A stretch of 64,000 bases of DNA, taken from the NCBI GenBank assembly GCA_018139225.1, contig JAGSNX010000004.1, positions 186,001-250,000 of the forward strand, read 5' to 3'. Of this stretch, positions 28,186 to 37,865 are shown piece by piece. The notes beneath the pieces were generated by a model. That model did not search any database and had not been told where the DNA came from. It saw only the letters and a program-made list of their open reading frames with translations. The translations under genes and the position numbers were made by a program. The stretch is from Microvirga sp. SRT01. Its GTDB lineage: Bacteria > Pseudomonadota > Alphaproteobacteria > Sphingomonadales > Sphingomonadaceae. Each line of letters opens with the position of its first letter. The first letter of the stretch is position 1.

Positions 28186-29038
28186 TGCTGCCGCCCAGCA
28201 GCCCGCCGATGTAATAGCGTTGCAGCGCGAGGAACAGCAGCAGCACCGGCATCGTCGTCACCACCGCGCTCGCCATCATCAGCTCGCCGTCCGCCGCATG
28301 CTCGCGCGCGATGGCCGCCACCGCGACGGGCAGCGTGTACAGATGCTGATCCGCGAGCACGATCAGCGGCCACAGAAAGTCGTTCCAGCTGCCCAGAAAC
28401 ATGAACAGCGCCAGCGTAACGGTGACCGGCGTCAGCAACGGCAGCACGATCGTGCGGAAGATGCGCGCCTCGCTCGCGCCGTCCAGACGCGCCGCGTCGA
28501 TCATCTCGTCCGGGATCGCCAGCGTCGCCTGCCGCACGAACAGCACTGCGAAGATGCCCGCCAGCGACGGCAGGATCACGCCCGCATAGCTGTTGATGAG
28601 GCCAAGCTGCTTGAAGATCAGGAACAGCGGCAACATCGCCACCTGCCCCGGCACCACCAGAGACGCGATCAGCAGCTTCAGCAGCCGTTCGCGCCCCCGG
28701 AACCGCAACTTGGCGAAGGCATAGCCCGCCGGCACCGTCAGCAGCAGGCCGAGCAGCGTCGACATCGCCGCCACGAACAGGCTGTTACCGATCGCCGGCA
28801 CGATCCGGTAATCGAACCACGCGCCGTCGATCAGCCGCCGGGCGAGCAGTTCGTGATAATTCTCCAAGCTCCAGCGGCTCGGCCAGAATGGCGGCGGGAA
28901 CGCATTCGACTCCCCGCGCGGCATGAACGACACCGTCACCATCCACGCCAGCGGCAGCGTCACGACCAATGTCAGCACCGCGACCAGCGCGTTGGTCAGG
29001 ATCGCTCCGATCCTCAAACGGGACACTTTCACAGCCAT
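28175..29038 (-). CDS. Sugar ABC transporter permease (MalG type)
   Basis: A 287-residue inner-membrane protein with six predicted helices. The EAA loop reads MIDAARLDGASEARIFRTIVLPLL, split here as DAARLDGASEARIF then the contact with the ATPase. The N-terminus MAVKVSRLRIG and the long periplasmic loop after helix 1 fit MalG/UgpE. The start at 29038 overlaps the upstream permease stop by 10 nt. Its 3' end overlaps that of the ATPase gene on the other strand. Confidence 0.92.
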   Translation of the reverse strand: MAVKVSRLRIGAILTNALVAVLTLVVTLPLAWMVTVSFMPRGESNAFPPPFWPSRWSLENYHELLARRLIDGAWFDYRIVPAIGNSLFVAAMSTLLGLLLTVPAGYAFAKLRFRGRERLLKLLIASLVVPGQVAMLPLFLIFKQLGLINSYAGVILPSLAGIFAVLFVRQATLAIPDEMIDAARLDGASEARIFRTIVLPLLTPVTVTLALFMFLGSWNDFLWPLIVLADQHLYTLPVAVAAIAREHAADGELMMASAVVTTMPVLLLFLALQRYYIGGLLGGSIKG

Positions 29039-29910
29039 TCGTACCGCCGCCCGATCCGCGCCTGCACGAAGGTCAGGATCAGGATCAGCACGAACAGCAC
29101 GAACGCCACCGCCGATGCGCGGCCCAGATTCCACCAGGTGAACCCCTCCTGATACATGAAATACAGCACCGTCGTGGTGCTCTGCGCCGGACCGCCCAGC
29201 GTCATCACGTACGGCTCGGCAAAGATCTGGAGGAAGCCGGCGACGCTCATCACGGCGGCCAGCAGCAGCGTGGGCCCGATCGCCGGCAGCGTGACGTGGC
29301 GGAACCGCGCCCATCGCCCCGCGCCGTCCAGCCGCGCCGCCTCCATCAGGTCGCCCGGCACCGCCGACAGCGCGGCGGTGAAGACGATCATGTTGTACCC
29401 GAAGATCTTCCACGTCACGAAGATCAGGATCGCCGGGATCGACGCGTGCGGATCGCCCAGCCAGTCGACCGGGCCGATGCCGACCCAGCCCAGCGCATAA
29501 TTGACCAGCCCGAACCGCGTGTTGAGCAGGAATCGCCAGACGACCGCGGTCGCGACGACGCTGGTGACATAGGGCGCGAACAGCAGCACGCGCCACAGCG
29601 GCTTCCACCGAACCGTCTTCGCGTCGAGCAGCAGCGCGGTCGCCAGCGACAGCCCAATCGCCGCCGGCACGCCGAGCAGGGCGAACAGTGCGGTGTTGCC
29701 GAGCGACCGCCAGAACAGCGGCGTCCGCGCGAGATCGGTGAAATTGCCGAACCCGACGAAACCGAGGTTCGACCAATCCGCCAGTGCGTAGAGGCTGTAG
29801 TCGGTGACGCTGAGCGCCAGCGCCAGCACGGTCGGCAGCACCAGCACAAGCAGGATGATCGCCAGCACCGGGGCGGTGAACATCCACGCGGCGCGTTCCT
29901 GACGCGTCAT
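29029..29910 (-). CDS. Sugar ABC transporter permease (MalF/UgpA type)
   Basis: A 293-residue protein with six transmembrane helices, the first at about residues 10-35. The EAA motif LMEAARLDGAGRWARF lies near residue 190. It pairs with the MalG-type permease downstream to form the membrane channel. It begins 4 nt inside the end of the binding-protein gene, so the three minus-strand genes form one operon. Confidence 0.92.
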   Translation of the reverse strand: MTRQERAAWMFTAPVLAIILLVLVLPTVLALALSVTDYSLYALADWSNLGFVGFGNFTDLARTPLFWRSLGNTALFALLGVPAAIGLSLATALLLDAKTVRWKPLWRVLLFAPYVTSVVATAVVWRFLLNTRFGLVNYALGWVGIGPVDWLGDPHASIPAILIFVTWKIFGYNMIVFTAALSAVPGDLMEAARLDGAGRWARFRHVTLPAIGPTLLLAAVMSVAGFLQIFAEPYVMTLGGPAQSTTTVLYFMYQEGFTWWNLGRASAVAFVLFVLILILTFVQARIGRRYEWL

Positions 29911-31175
29911 GCCAGCTTTCCCGCCTGCACCAGCGCACGGCGTTTGGCGAGCAATTGGTCAACGCGTCGGTCCATCGTCGCCAGCCCCTCGTCGATCGTC
30001 ATCAGGTGGCGGACGACGCGTTCGGCAATCAACTGCACCTCGATGCGGACGCGCTCCCATTCGACGATGTTGGGGTCGACGGACAGGTCGAGCATCTGCG
30101 CCGCGAAGGGCGCCAGCGCGGGCGCGGTCAGTTGCGGGTCGGACCACGCACTGCGCCGGGCGGGCAGATTGCCGATCAGCGTCTGGAAGCGCAATTCCGT
30201 GGCCGCGGAGGTCATGTGCCGGACCAGCGCCCACGCTGCATCCGGCCGCGTCGAGGTGCGCGACACCGCCAGCGCCGCACTGACCCCCGACACCGGGCCG
30301 GGACCGCGCGGTCCGGGCATCCGCGCGACGCCCCAGCGATCGGCGGCGATCTCGCTACGGCGGCGATGCAGGTCGAGCAGCAGCGACGGGCCGCTCGGAT
30401 AGATCGTGAAATACCCCTGAGCGAAGGCGGCCAGCGGGTCCTGCATCTCGGTCGACACGATCGGCGGCGCGAGCCCCTCGTCGAAGAGCGAGCGGTAGAA
30501 GGCCAGCGCCTCGCGAAAGGCCGGATTCCGGAAATTGCCGCGCGTATCGCGCTCGCGCAGCAGCGACGTGCCGGTCTGGCTGGCGAAGGTGAACAGCGCG
30601 TCCCACCAGTTCAACAGCATCAGGAACGCGTAATCGTCCGGTCGCCGCCGCTTCAGCCGCCGGCCCATCTCGCGCCAGCCCGCCCAGTCCTCGGGCGGTG
30701 CATCGTAGCCCGCGTCCGCGAGCAGGTCGCGGCGATAGAACTGCACCTGCGGCGCGACCGACCACGGCACCGCGTGTGAAACGCCGCGGTGCTCCACCGT
30801 CGCAAGCGTCGCGGGGAACAGGTCCGCGAGCAACGCTCCGTCGGTGACGGGCGCGATCGCGCCGACCAGCGCGAACTCCCCCACCCAGCCGTTCGGCAGC
30901 ATCATCACGTCCGGCAGCGCACCGCCCGCATGCGCGGTCAGCAGCTTCTCGTGCGCGGCGGTCCAGGGCAGCGACTGCACCTCCACCGGAATACCGGTCG
31001 CGCGGGTGAAGGCGGGCATCAGGTGGGGCGAATAATCCCCCTCGTAACTCATCGCCCACAGCCGCAGCGCGTTCGGATCGCGGCGCGTGGTGCAGGCGGC
31101 CAGCCCGGTCGCCGCCGCCCCGGCCAGCACCCCCCGTCGCGTCACGCCGCCGCTGCGCTCGCGCCCGCACTTCAT
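29907..31175 (-). CDS. Extracellular sugar-binding lipoprotein of the ABC importer
   Basis: A 422-residue family-1 solute-binding protein. The N-terminus has a twin-arginine-like and lipobox signal (VTRRGVLAGAAATGLAAC, Cys28). The body shows the two-lobed pattern with LPDVMMLPNGWVGEFA and WDALFTFASQTG. The cargo is probably an oligosaccharide. The start at 31175 gives a normal signal; an in-frame ATG at 31229 is possible. It is the first gene of the minus-strand importer operon and diverges from a TonB-dependent receptor. Confidence 0.88.
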   Translation of the reverse strand: MKCGRERSGGVTRRGVLAGAAATGLAACTTRRDPNALRLWAMSYEGDYSPHLMPAFTRATGIPVEVQSLPWTAAHEKLLTAHAGGALPDVMMLPNGWVGEFALVGAIAPVTDGALLADLFPATLATVEHRGVSHAVPWSVAPQVQFYRRDLLADAGYDAPPEDWAGWREMGRRLKRRRPDDYAFLMLLNWWDALFTFASQTGTSLLRERDTRGNFRNPAFREALAFYRSLFDEGLAPPIVSTEMQDPLAAFAQGYFTIYPSGPSLLLDLHRRRSEIAADRWGVARMPGPRGPGPVSGVSAALAVSRTSTRPDAAWALVRHMTSAATELRFQTLIGNLPARRSAWSDPQLTAPALAPFAAQMLDLSVDPNIVEWERVRIEVQLIAERVVRHLMTIDEGLATMDRRVDQLLAKRRALVQAGKLA

Positions 31176-31278
31176 GCGCGCTTTGTGGCAGGCGATTTCG
31201 GCACCGGCCAGCATCAAGTGGTGATCCATGTTTCTTCGCGAGGATTTGGAAGCGTCCCGCACGATCCAGTTGATTGAT

Positions 31279-31302
31279 CGCGTGACGTCAACCGTTCACG
31301 CG
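31279..31302. promoter_or_regulatory. Inverted repeat CGCGTGA-N10-TCACGCG in the importer/receptor gap
   Basis: Perfect 7-bp arms at 31279-31285 and 31296-31302 lie in the 175-nt gap between the divergent binding-protein and TonB-dependent receptor genes. Dyads of this size are typical of dimeric repressor sites. No adjacent regulator gene is present. Confidence 0.4.
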
Positions 31303-31350
31303 TGCGACGACGACGACGGCCAAGGGGCTGCGTCGGCAGGGGAAGACCAC

Positions 31351-34302
31351 ATGATCTCGTACCGTTTCCGCGCGTTGCTGGCCGGCACCGCCGCCGTGAT
31401 CGCGATGCCGCTCCACGCCCAGACCGCACCTGCGCCCGCACCTGTTCAGGACAGTGCGGCCGAGGCCACAACTCCGGCAGAGCCGGAAGCCGCCGACATC
31501 GTCGTCACGGGATCGCGCATCGCGCGGCCGGACTTCGCCGCGCCCAACCCGATCGTATCCTTCGACGCTGCCAACATCCAGCAGTCGGGCAACACCAACG
31601 TCACCAACTTCCTGCAACGCGTACCGGCGCTGACCAATTCGGTCGACAGCACGCAGACGGCGGGATCGGACCGGCTGAATTCCCAGCCGTTCGGCGCAGC
31701 GGGGCTGAACCTGCTCGACCTGCGCGGTCTGGGGCCGGCGCGGACTTTGGTGCTGGTCAACGGCCGGCGGCATGTCGCAGGCCAGATCAACTCCGCCGCG
31801 GTCGACATCAACTCCATTCCGACCGACCTGATCGAGCGGGTCGACGTGCTGACCGGCAGCGCGTCGGCGGTCTACGGCGCGGACGGCGTCACCGGTGTCG
31901 TCAACTTCATCCTGAAGCGCGATTTTCAGGGGGTGTCGGCGCGCAGCCAATTCGGCATCTCCCAGCGGGGCGACGCCGCCAACCGCTTCGCATCAATCCA
32001 GGCGGGGCAGAATTTCGGCAACGGCCGCGGCAACGTCACCGTCGCGTACGAATATAACGCCGACGATCCTCTGGCGAACGACGACCGGTCGTACCTGCGC
32101 CAGAACCGCCGCCGCTACCTGATCCCCAACGACGCCGATGTCGGCGACGACCCTAACGTGCCGGACAACGTGCTGCAGGGCGACCTGCGCTATCCGGGCG
32201 AATCGCCCTTCGGCCTGATCGATGTCGCCGGCACGCTGTTCCGGGGCGACGGCCAACTCTATAACCCGGGTACCCCCGCCGCCTTCTACGCCACCGGTGG
32301 CGACGCGACCCCGGTCGCGGGCTTCGTCGGCGACCTGTTGCCGCGCATCCGCCGCCACGGCGCGAACGTGCTGACGCATTACGACTTCAGCGACGCGGCC
32401 AAGCTGTCGCTGGAGGGCAAGTTCGTGCAGGTCCGGGCGACCACGTTCGACAGCCCGACCGGCAACTACCCGGCCACCTTCACGCTCGACAACGCATTCC
32501 TGCCCGCCAGCATCCGCAACGCCGCGCTTGCGGCTGGGCTGACCAGCGTATCGTCGGTGCGCGACAATCTCGACTTCGGCCGCCACGGCGAAAGCGACCG
32601 GCGGCAGACGTGGCGCGGTGTCGCCGACCTGACCGGCAGCATTTCCGATCACGCGACCTACGACGTGTACTACACCTATGGCCGCACCGATGTCCGCATC
32701 ACCAAGATCAACGATCGGCTGAACGACCGCTATCTGGCGGCGCTGGACGCGGTAATCGATCCGGCGACCGGCCGCGCGACGTGCCGGTCGAACCTGAACC
32801 CCGCCGCGTTGCAGACGCCCGCGGTGACCTTCACCCCCGGCGCGGGCAGCGGCTGCATCCCGATCAACACCTTTGGTGCAGGCACCGCCGATCCCGCCAG
32901 CCTCGACTTCTTCCAGCTCGACAACAGCAGCGCGGCGCGGATCGAGCAGCATGTCGTCAACGCGTCGATCACCGGCGATCTCGGCCAGTTCTTCCGCCTG
33001 CCCGGTGGACCGGTGCAGTTCGCGACCGGCGCGGAGTATCGAAAGGAACGCAGCAGCTTCTCGCCCAACGATTACCTGACTCGCGGCCTGTTCTACCAGT
33101 ATGACGAGTTCGTGATTCCGACGCCGTCGCGCGGCGCGTTCGACGTGTGGGAAGCGTTCGGGGAGGTCAACGCCCCGATCCTGGAGGGGAAGCGGTTCGC
33201 CGAGACGCTGTCGATCGGTGCGGCGGGCCGCTACTCCGATTACTCGACGATCGGCTCGACCCGCGCCTATCAGTTCAACGGCGTCTATGCGCCCATTCGC
33301 GACATCAGCTTCCGCGGCAGTTACGGGGAGGCGGTGCGCGCCCCCAATATCGGCGAACTGTTCACGCCGCTGACCGGGGCCAGCAGCTTCTTCACCGACC
33401 CCTGCTATCCGGAGCAGCGTGGCAACGGCACCGCCACGCGCGCGGCCAACTGCGCCACGCTGATCGCGGCGGCGGGCGGCAATCTCGCCGGCTTCACCGC
33501 CGCGAACAACCCCAATGCGGTGTCGTTCATCCCCGGATCGCAGCAGGGTAATCCCGATCTGCGCGAGGAGACGGCGCGGACCTGGACTGCCGGCGCGGTC
33601 CTGCGCCCGCGCTTCGTACCGGGCCTGACGATCGCGGCGGACTGGTACGATATCCGCCTGCGCAACGCGATCAGCACGCCTGGCGCGCAGACGATCGCGG
33701 AACTGTGCGTCGACCAGCCGACCGTCGACAACGTCTATTGCGCGGCGATCAGCCGGCAGCAGGGTACGGGCTATATCAGTGGCTTCACCGTGCAGCCGCA
33801 GAACGTCTCGCGCTTCCGCACCGCCGGCCTCGACCTCAACATCGCCTATCGCGTGCGCGCCGGCAGCGCCGGCGATTTCGATATCCGCTTCGTCGGCGGC
33901 TACCTGCACCGGCTCGATACGGTCGCGACGCCGGGTGCGCAGGTCGAGGATCAGGTCGATCAGCCGGGCCGGCCCAAATACAACTTCGTCTTCTCGCCCA
34001 GCTGGACGCTGGAGGGGCTGACGCTCAGCTACAATCTGCGCTGGTTCGATCGCGTCCGCCGCTTCTCGAAGAACACGACCGACAACAATCCCGATTACGC
34101 CCCTGCCGACCTACTGCGCTATAACGCGCTGTGGCAGCATGACGTGCAGGTCCAGTATGCGCTGCCGAGCGGCTTCGCACTGTATGGCGGCGTCAACAAT
34201 CTGGCGGATCGCAAGCCGGACGAGGACAGCTACGATTTGCCCATTCCCTCGCTTGGCCGGTATTTCTACATGGGAGCCAAGGTCCGTTTCGGCGGGCGTT
34301 AA
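31351..34302 (+). CDS. TonB-dependent receptor
   Basis: A 983-residue outer-membrane receptor. The signal peptide ends near HAQ. A Pro/Ala linker leads to the TonB-box-like ADIVVTGSRI, then the plug (SVYGADGVTGVVNFILKRDF is split by SAS...) and a barrel whose last residues are FYMGAKVRFGGR. Two Cys pairs (near TDPCYPEQRG...NCATL and LCVDQ...VYCAAI) suggest disulfide-bonded extracellular loops, common in this group. The start at 31351 follows AGGGGAAG. It diverges from the ABC importer, so the two may import the same oligosaccharide across both membranes (inference). Confidence 0.92.
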   Translation: MISYRFRALLAGTAAVIAMPLHAQTAPAPAPVQDSAAEATTPAEPEAADIVVTGSRIARPDFAAPNPIVSFDAANIQQSGNTNVTNFLQRVPALTNSVDSTQTAGSDRLNSQPFGAAGLNLLDLRGLGPARTLVLVNGRRHVAGQINSAAVDINSIPTDLIERVDVLTGSASAVYGADGVTGVVNFILKRDFQGVSARSQFGISQRGDAANRFASIQAGQNFGNGRGNVTVAYEYNADDPLANDDRSYLRQNRRRYLIPNDADVGDDPNVPDNVLQGDLRYPGESPFGLIDVAGTLFRGDGQLYNPGTPAAFYATGGDATPVAGFVGDLLPRIRRHGANVLTHYDFSDAAKLSLEGKFVQVRATTFDSPTGNYPATFTLDNAFLPASIRNAALAAGLTSVSSVRDNLDFGRHGESDRRQTWRGVADLTGSISDHATYDVYYTYGRTDVRITKINDRLNDRYLAALDAVIDPATGRATCRSNLNPAALQTPAVTFTPGAGSGCIPINTFGAGTADPASLDFFQLDNSSAARIEQHVVNASITGDLGQFFRLPGGPVQFATGAEYRKERSSFSPNDYLTRGLFYQYDEFVIPTPSRGAFDVWEAFGEVNAPILEGKRFAETLSIGAAGRYSDYSTIGSTRAYQFNGVYAPIRDISFRGSYGEAVRAPNIGELFTPLTGASSFFTDPCYPEQRGNGTATRAANCATLIAAAGGNLAGFTAANNPNAVSFIPGSQQGNPDLREETARTWTAGAVLRPRFVPGLTIAADWYDIRLRNAISTPGAQTIAELCVDQPTVDNVYCAAISRQQGTGYISGFTVQPQNVSRFRTAGLDLNIAYRVRAGSAGDFDIRFVGGYLHRLDTVATPGAQVEDQVDQPGRPKYNFVFSPSWTLEGLTLSYNLRWFDRVRRFSKNTTDNNPDYAPADLLRYNALWQHDVQVQYALPSGFALYGGVNNLADRKPDEDSYDLPIPSLGRYFYMGAKVRFGGR

Positions 34303-34325
34303 CCCCTCTCCTGCCAAGCGACATC

Positions 34326-35069
34326 ATGCCTCACAACGATCCGATCCCGCTCGCCCCCGTTCTGCCCGCCTATGACGTTGTCATTCCGTGTTTCGACCGG
34401 GCGCATGTCGTGGCGGATGCGGTGGCGAGCGTCCTCGCGCAATCGCAGCCGCCCGCGCGGATCGTGATCGTCGACGACGGATCGCGCGACGCCGGCGGCA
34501 CGGTTATCCGCGCCCTGGCCGCGCGGCACGCCAGCGTCGAGGCGATGGTGCTGCCGCGCAACGGCGGTGCGTCGAACGCGCGCAACGTCGGCGCGGCGCT
34601 GTGCTCGTCGCCGTGGATCGCGTTTCTCGACAGCGACGACGTGTGGCTGCCGGGCGCGGCGGCGGCGCTACTCGCGTGGCCGGTGACGGAGACGGCGGAC
34701 GTGATCGTCGGCCGCTTCGCGCGGGTCGAGGGCGGCGGCGCGCCGGGGGAGCCGGAATGCGGCTGGGACGGCGGCGATATCCGGCGCGCGCTGGCGACCG
34801 GCGGGGTAATCGGGCCGAGCTGGTCGATCGTCCGCAGGGCGACGTTCGACACGGTCGCGGGCTTCGACCCCAGCTTTCACAACTGCAATGACTGGGACTA
34901 CTACACCCGCGCCGCCGCCGCCGGCGCGACCTTCGCGCGGATCGGACAGACCGTGGCGCTGTACCGCACGGTGGCCGGGCACCGGCTGGTCGCCGACCAC
35001 GCCATCGGCGCGAAGAACGCCGCGCGGGTGCTGGCGCATCCCTATCTGGCGGATCTCGTCGCCGGCTGA
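34326..35069 (+). CDS. Family 2 glycosyltransferase
   Basis: A 247-residue GT-A enzyme: VIPCFDRAHVVADAVASVL at the start, IVIVDDGSRD (46-55) for the nucleotide sugar and the metal-binding D-x-D in FLDSDDVW (101-108). No membrane segment is seen. It would transfer a sugar to a glycan or lipid acceptor in the cytoplasm, but its acceptor is unknown. It follows the receptor gene by 23 nt and may be co-transcribed. The match to family 2 is clear. Confidence 0.9.
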   Translation: MPHNDPIPLAPVLPAYDVVIPCFDRAHVVADAVASVLAQSQPPARIVIVDDGSRDAGGTVIRALAARHASVEAMVLPRNGGASNARNVGAALCSSPWIAFLDSDDVWLPGAAAALLAWPVTETADVIVGRFARVEGGGAPGEPECGWDGGDIRRALATGGVIGPSWSIVRRATFDTVAGFDPSFHNCNDWDYYTRAAAAGATFARIGQTVALYRTVAGHRLVADHAIGAKNAARVLAHPYLADLVAG

Positions 35070-35093
35070 CGGCTTTAGTGCCGGCTGACGGCT

Positions 35094-35495
35094 TCAGTGG
35101 ATGTGGCGGTAGAGTTCGCGCTCCTCGCGCGCGATCCGGTCGCTCAGTGCCGCGACGACCGCCTGCGTCTCAATGCAGAAGGCGGGCCACTCCGCCTCGA
35201 TCCGAGTCGCCGACCAGCTCGCGACATAGGCGTTATACGTCGCGGCCAGTCCGCCCATGTCGTCACTGAACCGCTCCGCCAGCCGCGCCGCGACCGGGTC
35301 CGACCCATTCTTCAGCTTCGGGTAGAGCAGCTTGTCCTCCTTCGCGAGGTGCAGCAACAGCTTGCGCGTCAACTGCCACCGCACTCCCGCTACCCCGGCC
35401 ACGTCGGGACGGTCCGACCGCGCCTGCGCCCCGAGTGTGGCGGCAAGCCGCGCGAGTTCGGCATGTTCCTGCGATAGATCGGCCCTGCTCAGCAT
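35094..35495 (-). CDS. Hemerythrin-domain protein
   Basis: A 133-residue four-helix bundle. Di-iron ligand candidates include His11 (SQEHAEL) and the His49-x3-Glu53 pair (LLLHLAKED). The last helix ends in EERELYRHIH. Bacterial hemerythrin-like proteins bind O2, NO or iron and serve in redox sensing or iron handling. Soluble, and separated from the neighbouring genes by short gaps, it stands alone on its strand. Confidence 0.85.
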   Translation of the reverse strand: MLSRADLSQEHAELARLAATLGAQARSDRPDVAGVAGVRWQLTRKLLLHLAKEDKLLYPKLKNGSDPVAARLAERFSDDMGGLAATYNAYVASWSATRIEAEWPAFCIETQAVVAALSDRIAREERELYRHIH

Positions 35496-35591
35496 GCTTC
35501 GCTCCCCTGACCCCCGACTGTTGGCCGGCCAGCTTGCGAAGTCGTTAAACAGCCAGAACGATGCTATTCGACGCAGGGAGGGGACGACTTG

Positions 35592-36245
35592 ATGACGATC
35601 ACCATCACCGCGTTCGAGGCCTCGCCGGATCGGGGTCGCGGGCTGGCGCGCGACATGCCGGTGCGCTGGGCGCTGGAGGAGGCGGGGCTGGCGTACGACG
35701 TACAGCTCCTGTCATTCGCGGCGGTGAAGGCGGCGGAGCATCGCAGCGCGCAACCCTTCGGCCAGATCCCCACCTACCGGGACGGCGACCTGACGCTATT
35801 CGAGTCCGGTGCGATCGTGCTGCACATTGCCGAACGTCATGCCGGGCTGCTGCCCCACGACGCCGATGCGCGGGCACGGGCGATCGCGTGGATGTTCGCG
35901 GCGCTGAGCACGATTGAGCCGCCGATCGTCGAACGCTCCCTCGCAACGCTGTTCGAGCAGGATCGAGCGTGGTTCGCGGAGCGGCAGGCGATGCTCGACG
36001 CCCGCGTACGGACGCGACTGGGCGACCTGTCCCGCCGCCTCGACGATACGGAGTGGCTGGACGGCGGATTCAGCGCGGGCGACCTGTTGACGATCGCGGT
36101 CCTGCGGCGGCTGAAAAGCTCCGGCCTGCTGGACGAATACCCGAACATCGCTGCCTATGTCGCGCGCGGAGAGGCGCGGCCGGCGTTCCGGCGGGCATTT
36201 GCGGCGCAGCTGGAGGTGTTCGAACGCAACGCTGCGGCCGGCTGA
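35592..36245 (+). CDS. Glutathione S-transferase family protein
   Basis: A 217-residue GST. The N-terminal thioredoxin-like domain (1-82) has GQIPTYRDGDLTLFESGAIVLHIAE, where the ES pair binds glutathione. The helical domain follows (about 90-210) with SAGDLLTIAVL. The start at 35592 is an ATG directly after an in-frame TTG at 35589; GGGAGGGGA lies upstream. The substrate is unknown. Its stop abuts the convergent DUF1294 gene with no gap. Confidence 0.9.
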   Translation: MTITITAFEASPDRGRGLARDMPVRWALEEAGLAYDVQLLSFAAVKAAEHRSAQPFGQIPTYRDGDLTLFESGAIVLHIAERHAGLLPHDADARARAIAWMFAALSTIEPPIVERSLATLFEQDRAWFAERQAMLDARVRTRLGDLSRRLDDTEWLDGGFSAGDLLTIAVLRRLKSSGLLDEYPNIAAYVARGEARPAFRRAFAAQLEVFERNAAAG

Positions 36246-36515
36246 CTACCACGCGAAGAACAGCCCCACCCCCGCACCGATCTGGATCGCGGCGATGACG
36301 CTCAGCTGCGTGGAGAAAGGCTCCTTGCGCGTCTTGTGCCGATAGAGGCGACGCGCGGCGAACGCGCCCGGCGACCCACCCAGCAAGGCGAGGCCGAGCA
36401 GCTCGCTTTCCGGCGTGCGGCGGCGGCCCTGGATCGCAGCGTGCTTGTCGTGCCGGAAACAGCGCATCGTCCAAAGGTTGATGGCCACCAGCCAGACCAG
36501 GATCAGGGTCGGCAT
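36246..36515 (-). CDS. DUF1294 membrane protein
   Basis: An 89-residue protein with two or three transmembrane segments (about 3-17 and 70-88) and a cytoplasmic loop with MRCFRHDKHAA and LLGGSPGAFAARRLYRHKT, the DUF1294 signature. The function is unknown. The start at 36515 is 1 nt from the stop of the upstream MFS gene, so it shares that operon. Confidence 0.88.
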   Translation of the reverse strand: MPTLILVWLVAINLWTMRCFRHDKHAAIQGRRRTPESELLGLALLGGSPGAFAARRLYRHKTRKEPFSTQLSVIAAIQIGAGVGLFFAW

Positions 36516-36516
36516 G

Positions 36517-37722
36517 TCACCGCCGCCCCCGTACCGCCAGCATCGCCAGCCCACCGCCGACCGTCAGCACCGCCAGCACGATCAGCACGGCATCGAAATC
36601 GGTCGGTGTCGCCAGCCACCAGGTCAGCAGCGGCCCCAGCAGCGACGGCAGCGTATTGGCCAGGTTGAGCAGGCCCAGATCGCGCCCCCGCCGCCGCGGG
36701 TTCGGCAGCAACTGCATCGCGAACGCCGAATGCAGCGACAGGAACACCGCATGCCCCATCACGAACAGCCCGAACATCGTCGCGCCGACGATCGCGCCCT
36801 CCGCCCCCGCCATGCCCAGCAACCCCGCCGCAGCCACCACGGCGGCCCCGAGCAGGAACGGCTTGCGGCGGCCGACGCGGTCGGACACCCGCCCGACCAG
36901 CACCGCCACCGGCAGCGGGGCGATGAAGGCGATCGTCAGCAATTGCCCCGCGCGCGTCGCGACCGTGGACGAATCCTCGACCGGGGACATCCCGCGCAGG
37001 TAATAGAGGAGGTAGACGAACAGCACGCCGCTCGCGACCTGCACCAGCAGGCGCGCGCCGAGTGCCACGATCAGGTCGCGGTCGTCGAGCGCCGACGCGG
37101 CCACCTCCGCTTCGGCCACCACCACCGGCGCGGATCGGCGCATCATCAGCGGCAGGAAACAGGCCGCGATGGCGACCGCGACCGCGGCGAGCCGGCCAAT
37201 CTCCCCCAGCACAAGCGTCGCGACGACCGCTGCCGAGAAAGCGGAGGCAACGGGATTGCCCAGCGCCAGCAGCCCGCCGGCGACGCCCTTGTCGCGGTCC
37301 GGCACCTCCTCCGCCATCAACGCGAACAGGGGTGACAGCAGCGCGTTGACCGCGATCTGGAACACCACGATCGCCAGCACCAGCGCCACCGGCGTGGCGG
37401 CAATCGCGACCAGCGCATAGGAGGCGATCGTCGCCGCCAACCCGGTCGCCATTCCGGCGCGCCGGCCACGTCCCCGCTCCACCGCGCGGTCGCCGAGCCA
37501 CCCGAACACGATGTTGGAACCGCTGGCGGCGAGCGATCCCGCGACGACCGCCGCGGTCAGCACGCCGATCCGCGCATTGCCGGCGATGACGTCCACCTTG
37601 ATCGGCAGCAACAGCGTCAGCAGTGGCAAATACGCGATCACCCCGCCGATGTTCGCCAGCGCGAACGCCGCCAGCAAACCGACCGATCGCCAGCGTGGCC
37701 TGTCCAGGGTCGTCTCGTGCAA
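36517..37722 (-). CDS. MFS transporter (sugar efflux/uptake type)
   Basis: A 401-residue protein with 12 predicted helices. The conserved loop 2-3 motif reads NIVFGWLGDRAVERGRGRR and its repeat GRVSDRVGRRKPFLLG, both diagnostic of the major facilitator superfamily. The spacing resembles SET/sugar efflux or YfcJ-type carriers; the substrate is unknown. The start is set at TTG 37722 because GGGAG lies 6 nt upstream and the longer form would add a very basic N-terminus; an ATG at 37776 is the alternative. It is followed by DUF1294. Confidence 0.85.
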   Translation of the reverse strand: MHETTLDRPRWRSVGLLAAFALANIGGVIAYLPLLTLLLPIKVDVIAGNARIGVLTAAVVAGSLAASGSNIVFGWLGDRAVERGRGRRAGMATGLAATIASYALVAIAATPVALVLAIVVFQIAVNALLSPLFALMAEEVPDRDKGVAGGLLALGNPVASAFSAAVVATLVLGEIGRLAAVAVAIAACFLPLMMRRSAPVVVAEAEVAASALDDRDLIVALGARLLVQVASGVLFVYLLYYLRGMSPVEDSSTVATRAGQLLTIAFIAPLPVAVLVGRVSDRVGRRKPFLLGAAVVAAAGLLGMAGAEGAIVGATMFGLFVMGHAVFLSLHSAFAMQLLPNPRRRGRDLGLLNLANTLPSLLGPLLTWWLATPTDFDAVLIVLAVLTVGGGLAMLAVRGRR

Positions 37723-37865
37723 GCCTTGCTCCCGCCGGCGATCATCGCGTCGCCATGACCGCGACTGTCGGCGCATCCACGGTGAAATACCACCCGTGAC
37801 CGTGCAGGAACCTGACGGGAAGTCAGGGCTTCTATCGTCTCGAAGCAACGAAAAAGGGGATTGCC

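Noticed and set aside
28157..29152. Gln/Arg-rich + strand frame opposite the ABC permease
   Set aside because: Low-complexity antisense frame. The permease on the minus strand has clear membrane helices and an EAA loop.
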